From G965200765 sp965200765 (GTDB taxonomy: Bacteria; Pseudomonadota; Gammaproteobacteria; Arenicellales; JAJDZL01): a stretch of 64,000 nucleotides of DNA. Under the pieces are notes generated by a model. The model was given only the letters and a program-made list of their open reading frames with translations, had not been told where the DNA came from and ran no database searches. Position numbers and translations under genes: made by a program. The stretch lies in assembly GCA_965200765.1 (NCBI GenBank), contig OZ241380.1, positions 2,542,001-2,606,000 of the forward strand, in the 5' to 3' direction. This document shows positions 1 to 8,937 of this stretch, piece after piece (position 1 is the stretch's first letter; every line of letters starts with the position of its first letter).

Positions 1-827
1 GATAACCACGTGGCAATTTGCAACGCGGAACGGGATGCTTCACGGATTCGTACCATGAGCGTCTCAAGACCCGTGTATGCAATCCACGCATTGAACGGAC
101 TGATTGCGGGACCGGTCGTGCGTAGCACACCGATCACTTTGTCAGCCAGTTCATCCAGATTGGTAACCACTGCGCCGCCCAAAATTCGACCCTGCCCATC
201 CAGAAACTTGGTAGCTGAATGAACCACAACATCTGCACCGAACTCAAGCGGACGTTGCAATGCCGGAGTACATGCGCAGTTGTCTACCACGAGAAGGCAA
301 TCACTTCTGCCAGATACCATCTCTGCCAACTTTGCAATATCAATCACTTCGCAGAGCGGATTGGACGGTGTTTCAATAAAAAGCATTTTGGTGTTCTGGC
401 AAATCGCGGTTCGCCAGGCATTCATGTCATCCGGGTGCAGATACTCTGTTTCAATCCCGAATTTTCGCAGATATTTCGAAAACAATGAAATTGTTGACCC
501 AAACAAGCCGCGCGAGGCAACTATCCGGTCACCGGATTCCAGGTGAGCGAGGCATAAACTCATAATTGCCCCCATGCCTGATGCAGTTGCAATGCAATGC
601 TTGGCAGATTCCAACGTCGCGAGTCTTTGTTCAAACGCGCGCGTGGTTGGATTGGTGAATCTCGAGTAGATATTACCCGGACTGGTTTCCGAGAACCGGT
701 CAGCCGCTTGCTGCGCATTCTCGAAAACGAAGCTGGAAGTCAAAAATACCGGTGTGCTATGCTCGCCTTCCGAGGTGGGTATGCGACCGGATCGAATTGC
801 TTGGGTTTTGAACTGTTTTGTATTCAT
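1..827 (-). CDS. metZ: O-succinylhomoserine sulfhydrylase MetZ (C-terminus cut by window edge)
   Basis: Pyridoxal-phosphate enzyme that makes homocysteine from O-succinylhomoserine and sulfide, a cytoplasmic step of methionine synthesis. The first 275 residues are in the window; the family is about 400 long, so the end lies beyond base 1. Visible Cys/Met-metabolism features are the SRFTNPT segment (about residues 55-61), the TASGM turn and the PLP-lysine block HSATKFLDGQGR with K207. The GQGR continuation after the lysine is typical of MetZ rather than MetB. The ATG at 827 is the first start in frame and follows a SAM-II riboswitch, so the gene is probably shut down when S-adenosylmethionine is plentiful. 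A different, more distant member of the superfamily lies at 33532-34665. Confidence 0.93.
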   Translation of the reverse strand, partial: MNTKQFKTQAIRSGRIPTSEGEHSTPVFLTSSFVFENAQQAADRFSETSPGNIYSRFTNPTTRAFEQRLATLESAKHCIATASGMGAIMSLCLAHLESGDRIVASRGLFGSTISLFSKYLRKFGIETEYLHPDDMNAWRTAICQNTKMLFIETPSNPLCEVIDIAKLAEMVSGRSDCLLVVDNCACTPALQRPLEFGADVVVHSATKFLDGQGRILGGAVVTNLDELADKVIGVLRTTGPAISPFNAWIAYTGLETLMVRIREASRSALQIATWL

Positions 828-880
828 AAAAAAATCCGTTTCAACCTGCGTATCAACGGACTTTCCGGACAAAACCAAGT

Positions 881-940
881 TTCGCTTTAGCCGTTTGTTT
901 ATCGCGTCCGCAAGCTGAAATTCAAATTAACGCGTGAAGG
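881..940 (-). promoter_or_regulatory. SAM-II riboswitch in the metZ leader
   Basis: Read on the minus strand, the leader holds the full SAM-II order: a 5-bp P1 (CGCGT/ACGCG), the L1 element TTAATTTG, the conserved CTTGCGG just before the 3' P1 arm, then GATAAAC and the terminal GGCTAAAGCG that forms the pseudoknot with L1. This matches the metX-type SAM-II aptamer element by element, including spacing. It begins only a few bases after the predicted transcription start and ends about 54 bases before the metZ ATG. SAM-II aptamers normally reduce expression of methionine genes when SAM binds. The call rests on motif order by eye; a covariance-model search was not possible. Confidence 0.85.
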
Positions 941-942
941 GT

Positions 943-972
943 AATTTACTACATTATTATCATGCAAGTCAA
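943..972 (-). promoter_or_regulatory. Predicted sigma-70 promoter of metZ
   Basis: On the minus strand there is TTGACT (967-972) as -35 box and TAAATT (943-948) as -10 box with an 18-bp spacer. Transcription would start about base 936-938, exactly at the 5' edge of the riboswitch, which supports both calls. Confidence 0.55.
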
Positions 973-1020
973 TAAAAATTTTCACTCTGACGGAAACTGT
1001 GATATGTACTACACTATTAT
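947..1020. repeat. Pair of 14-bp direct repeats exactly 60 bp apart
   Basis: TACTACATTATTAT (947-960) and TACTACACTATTAT (1007-1020) agree in 13 of 14 bases and start 60 bp apart. The left copy overlaps the predicted metZ promoter; the right copy lies just upstream of the transposase fragment at 1059. They could be binding sites for one regulator or debris of the insertion; nothing in the sequence decides this. Confidence 0.5.
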
Positions 1021-1058
1021 TGGAGTGAAATACAAAAATTCACATCGGGATTTTCCAA

Positions 1059-1493
1059 ATGACAAAAGAAACAGACAGCTTTCGCGCGTGGAAAAGATTG
1101 TTTTCGACGGAGGATGCTTGCTTGAAATTGCTTGGTGATTGGCGATGGAGAAATGGATATGCCTGTCCCAAATGCGGGCATAACGAATCTTGCACGCTAA
1201 GCAAAAGGCAGTTGCGACAATGCAATAAATGTCAGCATCAAGTCTCCCCTACAGCTGGAACAGCACTCAACCACGTCAGGATTCCATTGTCGAAATGGTT
1301 TGCCGGCGCCTATATGATCAATGCGTACAAAGACACCATGACTCTGGAAGTGCTTCGCAAAGATCTTGATATCAGCTGGCGCTCTGCAAGCCGTTTATCG
1401 AAAAGTGTCCAACGAGCCATGGAAGACCCGGTCTTGTCCGATTTCCTGAAATCTCAACTCTTGGCGCATGGCATTGATATCAGCAACAATTAG
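1059..1493 (+). CDS. IS1595-family transposase fragment (zinc-ribbon N-terminal part only)
   Basis: The 144-residue product has the IS1595-type zinc ribbon: CPKCG at about residue 36 and CNKCQHQVSPTAGT at about residue 54, then a hydrophobic segment and a helix-turn-helix-like stretch ending in SRLSKSVQRAM. Full family transposases are about 300 residues; the whole DDE catalytic half is absent and no continuation is visible before the next gene. It is therefore an inactive remnant or a free-standing DNA-binding piece. The same family recurs as decayed copies near 11.9 and 19.1 kb. It stands alone between two minus-strand genes. Confidence 0.7.
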   Translation: MTKETDSFRAWKRLFSTEDACLKLLGDWRWRNGYACPKCGHNESCTLSKRQLRQCNKCQHQVSPTAGTALNHVRIPLSKWFAGAYMINAYKDTMTLEVLRKDLDISWRSASRLSKSVQRAMEDPVLSDFLKSQLLAHGIDISNN

Positions 1494-1558
1494 CCAAAGT
1501 CCAAACCTGTATCAATTCATTGGCGGACCGCCAGAATGGAGCAAATGAGGAGAGTTTG

Positions 1559-2986
1559 CTACACAGCCGGACTATTGGCAAATTCGTTGCGCATTAACTG
1601 AGTCTCCGTCGGTTCTGCACAGCAATACCAAGGTTCAGTCATTCGGGGAACCAACGGACCCAAATCTTCTGGAACGGGTTCCGGGTCCAAATTCAAGGCG
1701 CGATTGGCGCGCAACCAAATTCCGGCAAACGTTTCTGGGCGGTTCCGGTTGGTTTCTTCGCATTCAAGCACCCAGCGCTGAATTTCTTCCTGAAGTTGAT
1801 CGACTCTCTGGTCCGGATGATGCCATTGATAGCCAAGCAACTCCGAATGAAAGCCTTCCAGCCATTCCGAACAATCGTCCAATTCCAGCAACCGGGAACC
1901 TTGCGGTAAAAGCAAGCGAATACACAGTTGCACCGGTGCTACCGCGTGGACCAGTTTCAATTGGATAATTGTTTCCAGTAAATACTTGTAGCCGGCCAAG
2001 GTTGTCCACGGTGTAAACGGAACAAATGTCGGCACCATGGCAATCCCCAAATCGCGCAACAGCTTGAGTGCATCTTTGAAATCAGCTGCAGTATGCCCCT
2101 TTTGCAATTTCACCAGAACATCGTTCTCAATCGACTCGACTGCACTCGTCAGAAAACTGCAACGTTTTCTGGAAAACTCGGCAAGCAGGTCCTGATTCTG
2201 AAGCAAATGCTCAATTTTGACCGTCGCATCCCACGTCAGATGTGGAAACTCAGCGTGCATGGCATCAACAATTCGGCGGGCATGGGTGGGTCCGTTCAAA
2301 AAGTCCGGGTCACCAAACGAAATGTGTTGTGCACCTGCTTCTACTTGTTGGCGCAGGTCGGCCAGCACAATTGGAATCGGCACCACGCGAAACTTTCCCG
2401 AATAAACAGGAACCACCGGACAATGACGGCACAAATGCTTGCATCCCCGACTGGCTTCAACAAATCCGACAACCTTTTCATTGTTATCTGGCATGACAAC
2501 CTTGGAATACTCCTGCAATTCTGGCAATCCACTTCGGTCCGGCACTGCAAATTCGATCTTGTCCAAACGAACAATCGTTTGGCTTGCACCGTTGCCTGTG
2601 TCTTTGTTTTGCAATCGCTTGCATAGCTCAACCAAATCCGGCTCGCTCTCGCCGCCAAATACGTACCGTACTCCGAGAGAACGAAAGTAGTCGTCGTTGA
2701 CCGGTGCATACAGACCGTAGATACAAAGAGGAATATCGGGAAATTTCTCGGCAATAATCGAAACGACCTGAACCGCGAGTCTGGCACCTGCATGCATGAC
2801 AAGGTGAATTGCGACAAGAGATGCACCTTCAATACGACTTGGCTCGAACGGCTCAACTGCCAAATCAATGCAGTCAACTTCAAAGCCTTCTCGCTTCAGC
2901 CACGCGGCCGGTTGTGCCAGTGAAAATGGTTGCCGGCCAATTTCATACGGACTGAGAAGAACAATTCTAGGGTTATTGCACTTCAT
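1559..2986 (-). CDS. B12-binding/radical SAM protein with CCAEP tail
   Basis: The first ~125 residues look like a cobalamin-binding Rossmann domain (LLSPYEIGRQP at the start), followed by a radical SAM barrel whose cluster motif is C182-x3-C186-x2-C189 in SRGCKHLCRHC. Such proteins cleave S-adenosylmethionine with a [4Fe-4S] cluster to start radical chemistry. Near the end stands WYCCAEP, the Cys version of the CUAEP/CCAEP tail that defines a family in which some members carry selenocysteine at the second position; here both codons are TGC and TGT, so no selenocysteine is needed. The substrate is unknown. It lies downstream of sufT in the same direction with a ~120-bp gap, so co-expression with cluster assembly is possible but not shown. 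Confidence 0.8.
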   Translation of the reverse strand: MKCNNPRIVLLSPYEIGRQPFSLAQPAAWLKREGFEVDCIDLAVEPFEPSRIEGASLVAIHLVMHAGARLAVQVVSIIAEKFPDIPLCIYGLYAPVNDDYFRSLGVRYVFGGESEPDLVELCKRLQNKDTGNGASQTIVRLDKIEFAVPDRSGLPELQEYSKVVMPDNNEKVVGFVEASRGCKHLCRHCPVVPVYSGKFRVVPIPIVLADLRQQVEAGAQHISFGDPDFLNGPTHARRIVDAMHAEFPHLTWDATVKIEHLLQNQDLLAEFSRKRCSFLTSAVESIENDVLVKLQKGHTAADFKDALKLLRDLGIAMVPTFVPFTPWTTLAGYKYLLETIIQLKLVHAVAPVQLCIRLLLPQGSRLLELDDCSEWLEGFHSELLGYQWHHPDQRVDQLQEEIQRWVLECEETNRNRPETFAGIWLRANRALNLDPEPVPEDLGPLVPRMTEPWYCCAEPTETQLMRNEFANSPAV

Positions 2987-3108
2987 CGATACATCTTGGG
3001 TTACGCAATCTGGTAGCCAGTGTCCTTGTTTTCACCGTTCTCCCGGTTGGACTGAATTTTCTTGTCCAGGGAGTTGAAAAATGACCAAACGGGCAACTGC
3101 CAGAAACG

Positions 3109-3543
3109 CTAAAGCAAGCCTAAACTCAGCAATGCGTCCTCGGACATCCGTTCTTTGGTCCAAGGTGGATCCCAAACCAGTTCTACCTGTGCATCGGATA
3201 CGCCATTGACACACTTGACAGCGCATTCCACAGTACCTGGAAACGTTTGTGCAACCGGGCAACCCGGTGAAGTGAGAGTCATCTGAATCTTGACGTTAGC
3301 TTCATCATCCATTTCAATATCGTAAATCAGTCCGAGATCATAGATATTCACCGGTATCTCCGGATCGTATATTCCGCGCAGTGCTTCAATCACTTGCTCT
3401 TCAAGGATCAACTCTTGAACAGTTCCGCTGGCAGACGTCTCCGGTTCTGCCGGACTTTTCTCCGACATTTTGCTTTCATTGAAAAACACCGAAACAAAGT
3501 CATCGTTCATCTCGGATTCCGGCTTGATTGGATTTTCACTCAT
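3109..3543 (-). CDS. sufT: Fe-S assembly protein SufT (MIP18/DUF59 family)
   Basis: 144 residues. An acidic, low-complexity N-terminus of about 45 residues precedes the MIP18 domain, recognised by IYDPEIPVNIYDLGLIYDI, TSPGCPVAQ with the conserved cysteine, and the VWDPPWTKERMSEDA end. SufT helps deliver or mature iron-sulfur clusters under high demand. It is the last gene of the suf operon, 13 bp after sufU. Confidence 0.92.
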   Translation of the reverse strand: MSENPIKPESEMNDDFVSVFFNESKMSEKSPAEPETSASGTVQELILEEQVIEALRGIYDPEIPVNIYDLGLIYDIEMDDEANVKIQMTLTSPGCPVAQTFPGTVECAVKCVNGVSDAQVELVWDPPWTKERMSEDALLSLGLL

Positions 3544-3556
3544 GATTTAAACCGCA

Positions 3557-4009
3557 CTATTCAGTCGTTACCCTCGAACCACTATCGTTCAAAGCTGACA
3601 TCGCAGTATGCCAGGCCAATGTCGCACACTTGACCCGAGTCGGAAATTCCTTTACCCCGGTCAACACTTCAAGTTTGCCAATGTCCGCATTCTCCTCAAG
3701 CTCTTTCCCGGTCACTGACCGATGAAACTGGTCAAACAGTTGCTCGGCATCTTTTTTGGTCATGCCCTTGAGCATGTCTGTCATGATTGATGCCGATGCC
3801 AACGATATCGCACAACCGTGCCCGACAAATCGAATGTCCTGAATAATATCCTGGCTGTCCAGATGGCACTCCAACGTCAACTCGTCGCCGCATAGCGGAT
3901 TTACACCCTCCGCAACTCGATTCGCGTTTTCCAGCTTGCCAAAATTCCGCGGCTGTCTGCTGTGATCAATAATTACTTCCTGATACAGCGCCCGAAGGTC
4001 ATCCATCAT
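3557..4009 (-). CDS. sufU: Fe-S scaffold / sulfur-acceptor protein SufU
   Basis: 150 residues with the SufU/IscU ligand set C40-G-D42, C66 in GHGCAIS and C128 in RVKCATLAW, plus the insert between the second and third cysteines that is typical of SufU rather than IscU. It accepts sulfur from the cysteine desulfurase SufS. The ATG overlaps the sufS stop by 4 bp, indicating translational coupling. Confidence 0.93.
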   Translation of the reverse strand: MMDDLRALYQEVIIDHSRQPRNFGKLENANRVAEGVNPLCGDELTLECHLDSQDIIQDIRFVGHGCAISLASASIMTDMLKGMTKKDAEQLFDQFHRSVTGKELEENADIGKLEVLTGVKEFPTRVKCATLAWHTAMSALNDSGSRVTTE

Positions 4010-5274
4010 AGTTTGAACAGCTCCCTCACCTTGCCCAATGCATCAAACGCGCGATCCACTTCATCAATAGTGTTATAGGCAGCAAACGATATGCGGGCCG
4101 ATGCTGAAATACCAAAATACTGCATGACTGGCATTGCACAATGATGCCCTACGCGAATCGCAACACCTTCGCGGTCCACAATAGTACCGATATCGTGGGC
4201 ATGCACGTTTTCCATTCCAAATGCAAATACACCGGCCTTGTCATCAGCAGTACCGTAGACTTCAAAATCTCCGGCTTCAGCGGCGCAACGATGCGTATAG
4301 TCAAGCAGTTCCGCTTCATGTCGGGCAATATTTGACAGGCCAACTTCATTGATAAATTGTATTGCCGTATCCAGACCGGCCGCATCAGCAATATTCGGAG
4401 TCCCTGCTTCAAACTTGTGCGGAATTTCAGCATATTCACTGCCTTCAAAAGTGACACGCTTGATCATCTCGCCGCCGCCCTGGTACGGCGGCATCGCATC
4501 CAGCAACTCTTCTCGCCCGTACAGTACGCCAATTCCTGTCGGCCCGTACATCTTGTGTCCCGACAAAGCCAAAAAGTCGCATTTCATGTCCTGAACGTCA
4601 AGCTTCATATGCGGTGCAGCTTGTGCGGCATCGACTACAACAACTGCACCGGCAGCATGTGCAAGCTCCGTCATCTCCCGCACCGGATTGACCGTTCCCA
4701 AAGAATTGGCCACGTAAGTGATGGCCACAACCAAGGTGTTTTCATTCAGCAAATTCCTGTAGGCATCCATCTGAATCTCGCCACGATCATTCATGGGAAT
4801 TTTTCGAATGCGGATACCAGTCTGCTCCGCCAGTAATTGCCACGGCACAATATTCGAGTGATGTTCCATTTCACTGACCAGTATTTCACCACCGGCTTTC
4901 GCACATTGTCGTCCATACGAAGTGGCAACCAGGTTCAAGCCTTCGGTTGTACCCCGCACAAAAATAATTTCCCGGGCGTTTCTCGCGTTCAAAAACTGTT
5001 GCACTCTTGCACGGGCATTTTCGTACGCCTCGGTCGCGCGCTCACTTAGCGCATGCACCCCGCGATGTACATTTGCATGCTGATGAAAGTAGTATTCACG
5101 CAGTGTTTCAATCACTTCCAATGGTTTTTGCGAACTCGCGGCGTTGTCCAGGTAAACAAGTTCTTTGCCATAGACCACTTCTTCCAGAATCGGAAATTTT
5201 TCACGCACTGCGTAAACGTCAAAATCCGGAGTTGAATCTACTGTTCGCGGTTTCACTTGAGCCACCGTATTCAT
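4006..5274 (-). CDS. sufS: Cysteine desulfurase SufS
   Basis: 422 residues, class V aminotransferase fold. The PLP lysine is K241 in LSGHKMYGPTG, and the active-site cysteine is C379 in RVGHHCAMPVMQYF, the short-loop arrangement of group II (SufS) desulfurases, which need a partner (SufU here) to release persulfide. It supplies sulfur for SufBCD cluster assembly. The ATG overlaps the end of sufD by 4 bp. Confidence 0.96.
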   Translation of the reverse strand: MNTVAQVKPRTVDSTPDFDVYAVREKFPILEEVVYGKELVYLDNAASSQKPLEVIETLREYYFHQHANVHRGVHALSERATEAYENARARVQQFLNARNAREIIFVRGTTEGLNLVATSYGRQCAKAGGEILVSEMEHHSNIVPWQLLAEQTGIRIRKIPMNDRGEIQMDAYRNLLNENTLVVAITYVANSLGTVNPVREMTELAHAAGAVVVVDAAQAAPHMKLDVQDMKCDFLALSGHKMYGPTGIGVLYGREELLDAMPPYQGGGEMIKRVTFEGSEYAEIPHKFEAGTPNIADAAGLDTAIQFINEVGLSNIARHEAELLDYTHRCAAEAGDFEVYGTADDKAGVFAFGMENVHAHDIGTIVDREGVAIRVGHHCAMPVMQYFGISASARISFAAYNTIDEVDRAFDALGKVRELFKL

Positions 5275-6635
5275 GCCGCCCTCTTCAAATTCAGATCCGT
5301 ATTCAAAGCATTTCGAATCAGCTTCTCTACATACTTTCGCACCCCATCCAGCTCAATACTGTCAATAATATCGGTCGCAAATGCCTGTGTCAGTACGGCA
5401 CGCGCTTCCTCATTCCCCAAGCCTCTGGAGCGCAAATAGAAAATCGCTTCCTCATCCAGTTGTCCGACTGTAGCTCCATGCGCACATTTCACATCGTCAG
5501 CATAAATCTCCAATTGTGGCTTGGTATCCGCTTCAGCATCCCTGGACAACAGCAGGTTGCGATTTTGTTGTTCAGCATCAGTTCCCTGCGCTCCTGGCGC
5601 AACCCTGATACGACCATGAAAAACCGACCGCGCCCGGTCACCGAGAATGCCTTTGTAGTACTCCCGGCTTGTTCCGCGAGGAGATTCATGTACGATGTTC
5701 GTATAGTTGTCAATATGCTGTCGTCCTTGTCCGACGCACAAGCCACTCAACTCACATTCAGCGTGTTCGTCTTTCAGCACTTGAGTAATTTCATGGCGGT
5801 CCAGTGATGCACCAACTGAAACAGTATAAAAACGGTACTTGCTGCCACCTTGTTGGAGAACATTGGCAGAAGCAATATGATGAGCTTCACTACTTTCGTT
5901 CTGGATTCGATAGTGACTACACCGAGCATTTGCACCAATGCTCACTGTTATTGATGAATTGGTCAGGTATTCGGAATCTGCCAGCGGTACATATCGCTCG
6001 ATGAAAGCGATATCTGAATCCCCTTCAACAAATACGAAATTATTCAAATTGCAGAAACTTCGACTCTCCGCCCCGCTGGAAACAAACAGAAGTTCTATCG
6101 GTTTTTCAATCGTACCGGAATTTGCTACGGATACAATGGCACCGTCTGCTACAAATGCTGTGTTGATTGCCTGAAAACCATGCGTTGGATTTTTCGAGGT
6201 TGCCTGCAATTGCTCCAATACCTGATCCAATAGCCGGTCTGCATTGCCAGGTCCACTGCGACTCACCACCGCGGCCAAACTGTTGATTTCAATGCCTTGC
6301 GGCAGATCTTCAAGATTGGAAAGCATGGGGCAAAACCAGCCATCGACAAAAACCATGCGAAAAGTATCACAGGAATTCAATTCCAGCTCCGCAATATCCG
6401 ACTTTTGCAAGTCACTGGCCTGCTTGAGCGACATTCTGAATTCGTTTTTTTCAATGGCGCGCAAATTGGTGTATTTCCACGCTTCATCTCTCATGGTCGG
6501 CACTCCAACCTGTCTGAAGTGTTCAATACCCTGAGCGCGCACATCCGCAATTGCAGGAACTGCAGCACTGGGCAGGCGCGCAACCAGTGCGTCGTGCGAC
6601 TGAATCAGATTTGTCGCAAACAAACTCTCTCTCAT
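5271..6635 (-). CDS. sufD: Fe-S assembly scaffold subunit SufD
   Basis: 454 residues. The C-terminal half has the SufBD beta-helix signature, including DDVKCAHGATVGQLDEEAIFYLRSRGL and ARAVLTQAF. SufD partners SufB and the ATPase SufC in the cytoplasmic SufBCD complex on which clusters are built. Its start overlaps sufC by 4 bp. Confidence 0.95.
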   Translation of the reverse strand: MRESLFATNLIQSHDALVARLPSAAVPAIADVRAQGIEHFRQVGVPTMRDEAWKYTNLRAIEKNEFRMSLKQASDLQKSDIAELELNSCDTFRMVFVDGWFCPMLSNLEDLPQGIEINSLAAVVSRSGPGNADRLLDQVLEQLQATSKNPTHGFQAINTAFVADGAIVSVANSGTIEKPIELLFVSSGAESRSFCNLNNFVFVEGDSDIAFIERYVPLADSEYLTNSSITVSIGANARCSHYRIQNESSEAHHIASANVLQQGGSKYRFYTVSVGASLDRHEITQVLKDEHAECELSGLCVGQGRQHIDNYTNIVHESPRGTSREYYKGILGDRARSVFHGRIRVAPGAQGTDAEQQNRNLLLSRDAEADTKPQLEIYADDVKCAHGATVGQLDEEAIFYLRSRGLGNEEARAVLTQAFATDIIDSIELDGVRKYVEKLIRNALNTDLNLKRAA

Positions 6636-7405
6636 GCGACCTCCTGAGCCGCTTCATTGCTTTCTTCAGACACCCAGGTATAGCCGTGCTTTTCCAGTTC
6701 ATGTGCAAGACTGAAATCGCCGGTTGATGCAATACGCCCCTTGACCAGAACATGCACCTTGGTGGGCACAATGTACTCGAGAATCCGTGGAAAGTGAGTA
6801 ATGACGATCGCTGAACGACCTTCCTTCACTACAGAATTTACCCCTTTGGCAACTATCTTGAGTGCATCAATATCCAGCCCGGAATCAGTTTCATCCAAAA
6901 TGGACAAACGGGGTTCCAACATCGCCATTTGCAGAATTTCGTTTCGTTTCTTCTCGCCGCCGGAGAAACCGTCGTTAACAGAACGATGCAGAAATGATTC
7001 GTTGATATTCAACATGGCAACCTTTTCGCGCACCGTTCTCAGAAAGTCCATTGCGTCCAATTCCGGCAAGCCTTTATGCTTGCGCAAGGAATTCACCGCC
7101 GCCTTGAGCAGATATATGTTGTTCACACCGGGGATTTCCACCGGATGCTGAAATGCCAGAAAAATACCCATGTGCGCGCGTTCCTCCGGACTCAGCTCAA
7201 GCAGATCCACTCCATCGAACATGATGCTACCACTGACTCCGTCAGTCTGCTTTCCGGTGATCACATTGGCCAAAGTCGACTTGCCAGACCCGTTGGGACC
7301 CATGATCGCGTGTATCTCCCCGGCGTTGACTGTAAGGTCAATACCATTGACAATATCTTTATCGTCAATGTTCACATGCAAATTGTGTATAGACAGCATC
7401 GGCAA
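6632..7405 (-). CDS. sufC: Fe-S assembly ATPase SufC
   Basis: 257 residues, ABC-type ATPase without membrane partner. Walker A GPNGSGKST lies at 36-44, the ABC signature FSGGEKKRNE at 147-156 and Walker B with SILDETDSGLD at 168-178. The EKKR after the signature and the DETDSGLD block are typical of SufC. It powers conformational change of the SufBCD scaffold. It follows sufB after 45 bp. Confidence 0.97.
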   Translation of the reverse strand: MPMLSIHNLHVNIDDKDIVNGIDLTVNAGEIHAIMGPNGSGKSTLANVITGKQTDGVSGSIMFDGVDLLELSPEERAHMGIFLAFQHPVEIPGVNNIYLLKAAVNSLRKHKGLPELDAMDFLRTVREKVAMLNINESFLHRSVNDGFSGGEKKRNEILQMAMLEPRLSILDETDSGLDIDALKIVAKGVNSVVKEGRSAIVITHFPRILEYIVPTKVHVLVKGRIASTGDFSLAHELEKHGYTWVSEESNEAAQEVA

Positions 7406-7450
7406 AATTTCCAGGACTGTTTACAGAAAATAAAATTGATTAATCGGAAA

Positions 7451-8902
7451 TTAACCGACTGCGCCTTCCAGACTGATGCCCAGAAGCTTCTGTGCTTCGA
7501 CCGCAAATTCCATTGGAAGTTCCTTGAAAACTTCCTTGCAAAATCCATTCACGATCATGGAAACCGAGTCTTCTTCGGAAAGTCCGCGCTGACGGCAATA
7601 GAACAATTGATCTTCACTGATTCTGGAGGTCGTCGCTTCGTGCTCGACCTTTGCCGTCGGATTTTTCACTTCAATATACGGAAACGTATGCGCACCGCAA
7701 CGGTCTCCCATCAGCAACGAATCGCATTGCGAATAGTTTCTGGCGTTTTCGGCGTTTTTCAATATTCGAACCAGGCCTCTATAGGAGTTTTGCCCGCGCC
7801 CGGCCGAAACACCTTTGGAAATGATGGTGCTGGATGTATCGCGACCAATGTGTACCATCTTGGTTCCGGTATCCGCCTGCTGGCAGTTGTTGGTCAAAGC
7901 GACAGAGTAGAATTCGCCAACAGAATGATCCCCCTCGAGCATCACACTTGGATATTTCCAGGTAATTGCTGAACCGGTTTCCACCTGGGTCCATGAAATT
8001 TTGGCGTTTTCACCGCGGCACACGCCGCGTTTGGTCACGAAATTGTAGATTCCGCCGCGTCCTTCTTCATCACCCGGATACCAGTTCTGCACAGTGGAAT
8101 ACTTGATTTCGGCATCTTTCATGGCAATCAGTTCAACCACGGCCGCATGCAACTGATTCTCGTCCCGCATCGGCGCCGTACAACCTTCCAGATAACTGAC
8201 GTAGCTACCTTCGTCAGCAACGATCAAGGTGCGCTCGAATTGCCCGGTATTCATTGCATTGATGCGAAAATAGGTGGATAATTCCATTGGACAACGCACG
8301 CCCTTGGGCACATATACAAACGATCCGTCGCTGAAAACAGCGGAATTGAGTGCAGCGAAGAAATTGTCGCCGGCCGGAACCACTGTACCCAGGTATTTCT
8401 GGACCAGTTCAGGATGTTCCTGAACCGCTTCGGAAAACGAGCAAAATATTACACCTGCGTCAGACAGGGTCTTTTTGAATGTCGTTGCAACCGAAACGCT
8501 GTCAAATACGGCATCTACAGCAACACCTGCCAGCATTTTCTGCTCGGACAAGGGAATACCGAGCTTTTCATAGGTTTCGAGAAGTTTGGGATCCACTTCG
8601 TCCAGACTTTTGGGTCGGTCGGCATTCGACTTCGGCGCAGAATAGTAGCTGATCGCCTGATAGTCGACTGGTTTGTACTGCACGTGCGCCCAAACCGGTT
8701 CGTCCATCTTTTGCCAGCGGGCAAACGCTTTCAGACGCCATTCCTGCATGAATTCGGGTTCGTTCTTCTTCGCCGACAGTGCCTGGACAACCTCTTCATC
8801 CAGGCCTGGCGGAAACGTTTCAGATTCAATCTCTGTTACAAACCCTTCCTTGTATTCGCGTTGAACAAATCCGCTGATATCGGTATTCGTTGAGTTATCC
8901 AT
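7451..8902 (-). CDS. sufB: Fe-S assembly scaffold protein SufB
   Basis: 483 residues, the usual SufB length. Recognised by long family-typical runs such as SYLEGCTAPMRDENQLHAAV, YNFVTKRGVC, SKGVSAGRGQNSYRG and CDSLLMGDRCGAHTFPY near the end, which includes the conserved cysteines. It is the main scaffold subunit and binds the nascent cluster together with SufD. It is the first structural gene, 35 bp after the iscR-like regulator. Confidence 0.97.
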   Translation of the reverse strand: MDNSTNTDISGFVQREYKEGFVTEIESETFPPGLDEEVVQALSAKKNEPEFMQEWRLKAFARWQKMDEPVWAHVQYKPVDYQAISYYSAPKSNADRPKSLDEVDPKLLETYEKLGIPLSEQKMLAGVAVDAVFDSVSVATTFKKTLSDAGVIFCSFSEAVQEHPELVQKYLGTVVPAGDNFFAALNSAVFSDGSFVYVPKGVRCPMELSTYFRINAMNTGQFERTLIVADEGSYVSYLEGCTAPMRDENQLHAAVVELIAMKDAEIKYSTVQNWYPGDEEGRGGIYNFVTKRGVCRGENAKISWTQVETGSAITWKYPSVMLEGDHSVGEFYSVALTNNCQQADTGTKMVHIGRDTSSTIISKGVSAGRGQNSYRGLVRILKNAENARNYSQCDSLLMGDRCGAHTFPYIEVKNPTAKVEHEATTSRISEDQLFYCRQRGLSEEDSVSMIVNGFCKEVFKELPMEFAVEAQKLLGISLEGAVG

Positions 8903-8937
8903 TTGAGCTACCTGGTTCGCTTCCTGATGATGTCAAT

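Noticed and set aside
1600..1640. Selenocysteine in the CCAEP tail of the radical SAM protein
   Set aside because: Both positions are ordinary cysteine codons; no in-frame TGA.
7076..7972. 298-codon plus-strand open frame across sufC and sufB
   Set aside because: Antisense to two strongly conserved genes; no family resemblance or ribosome binding site.
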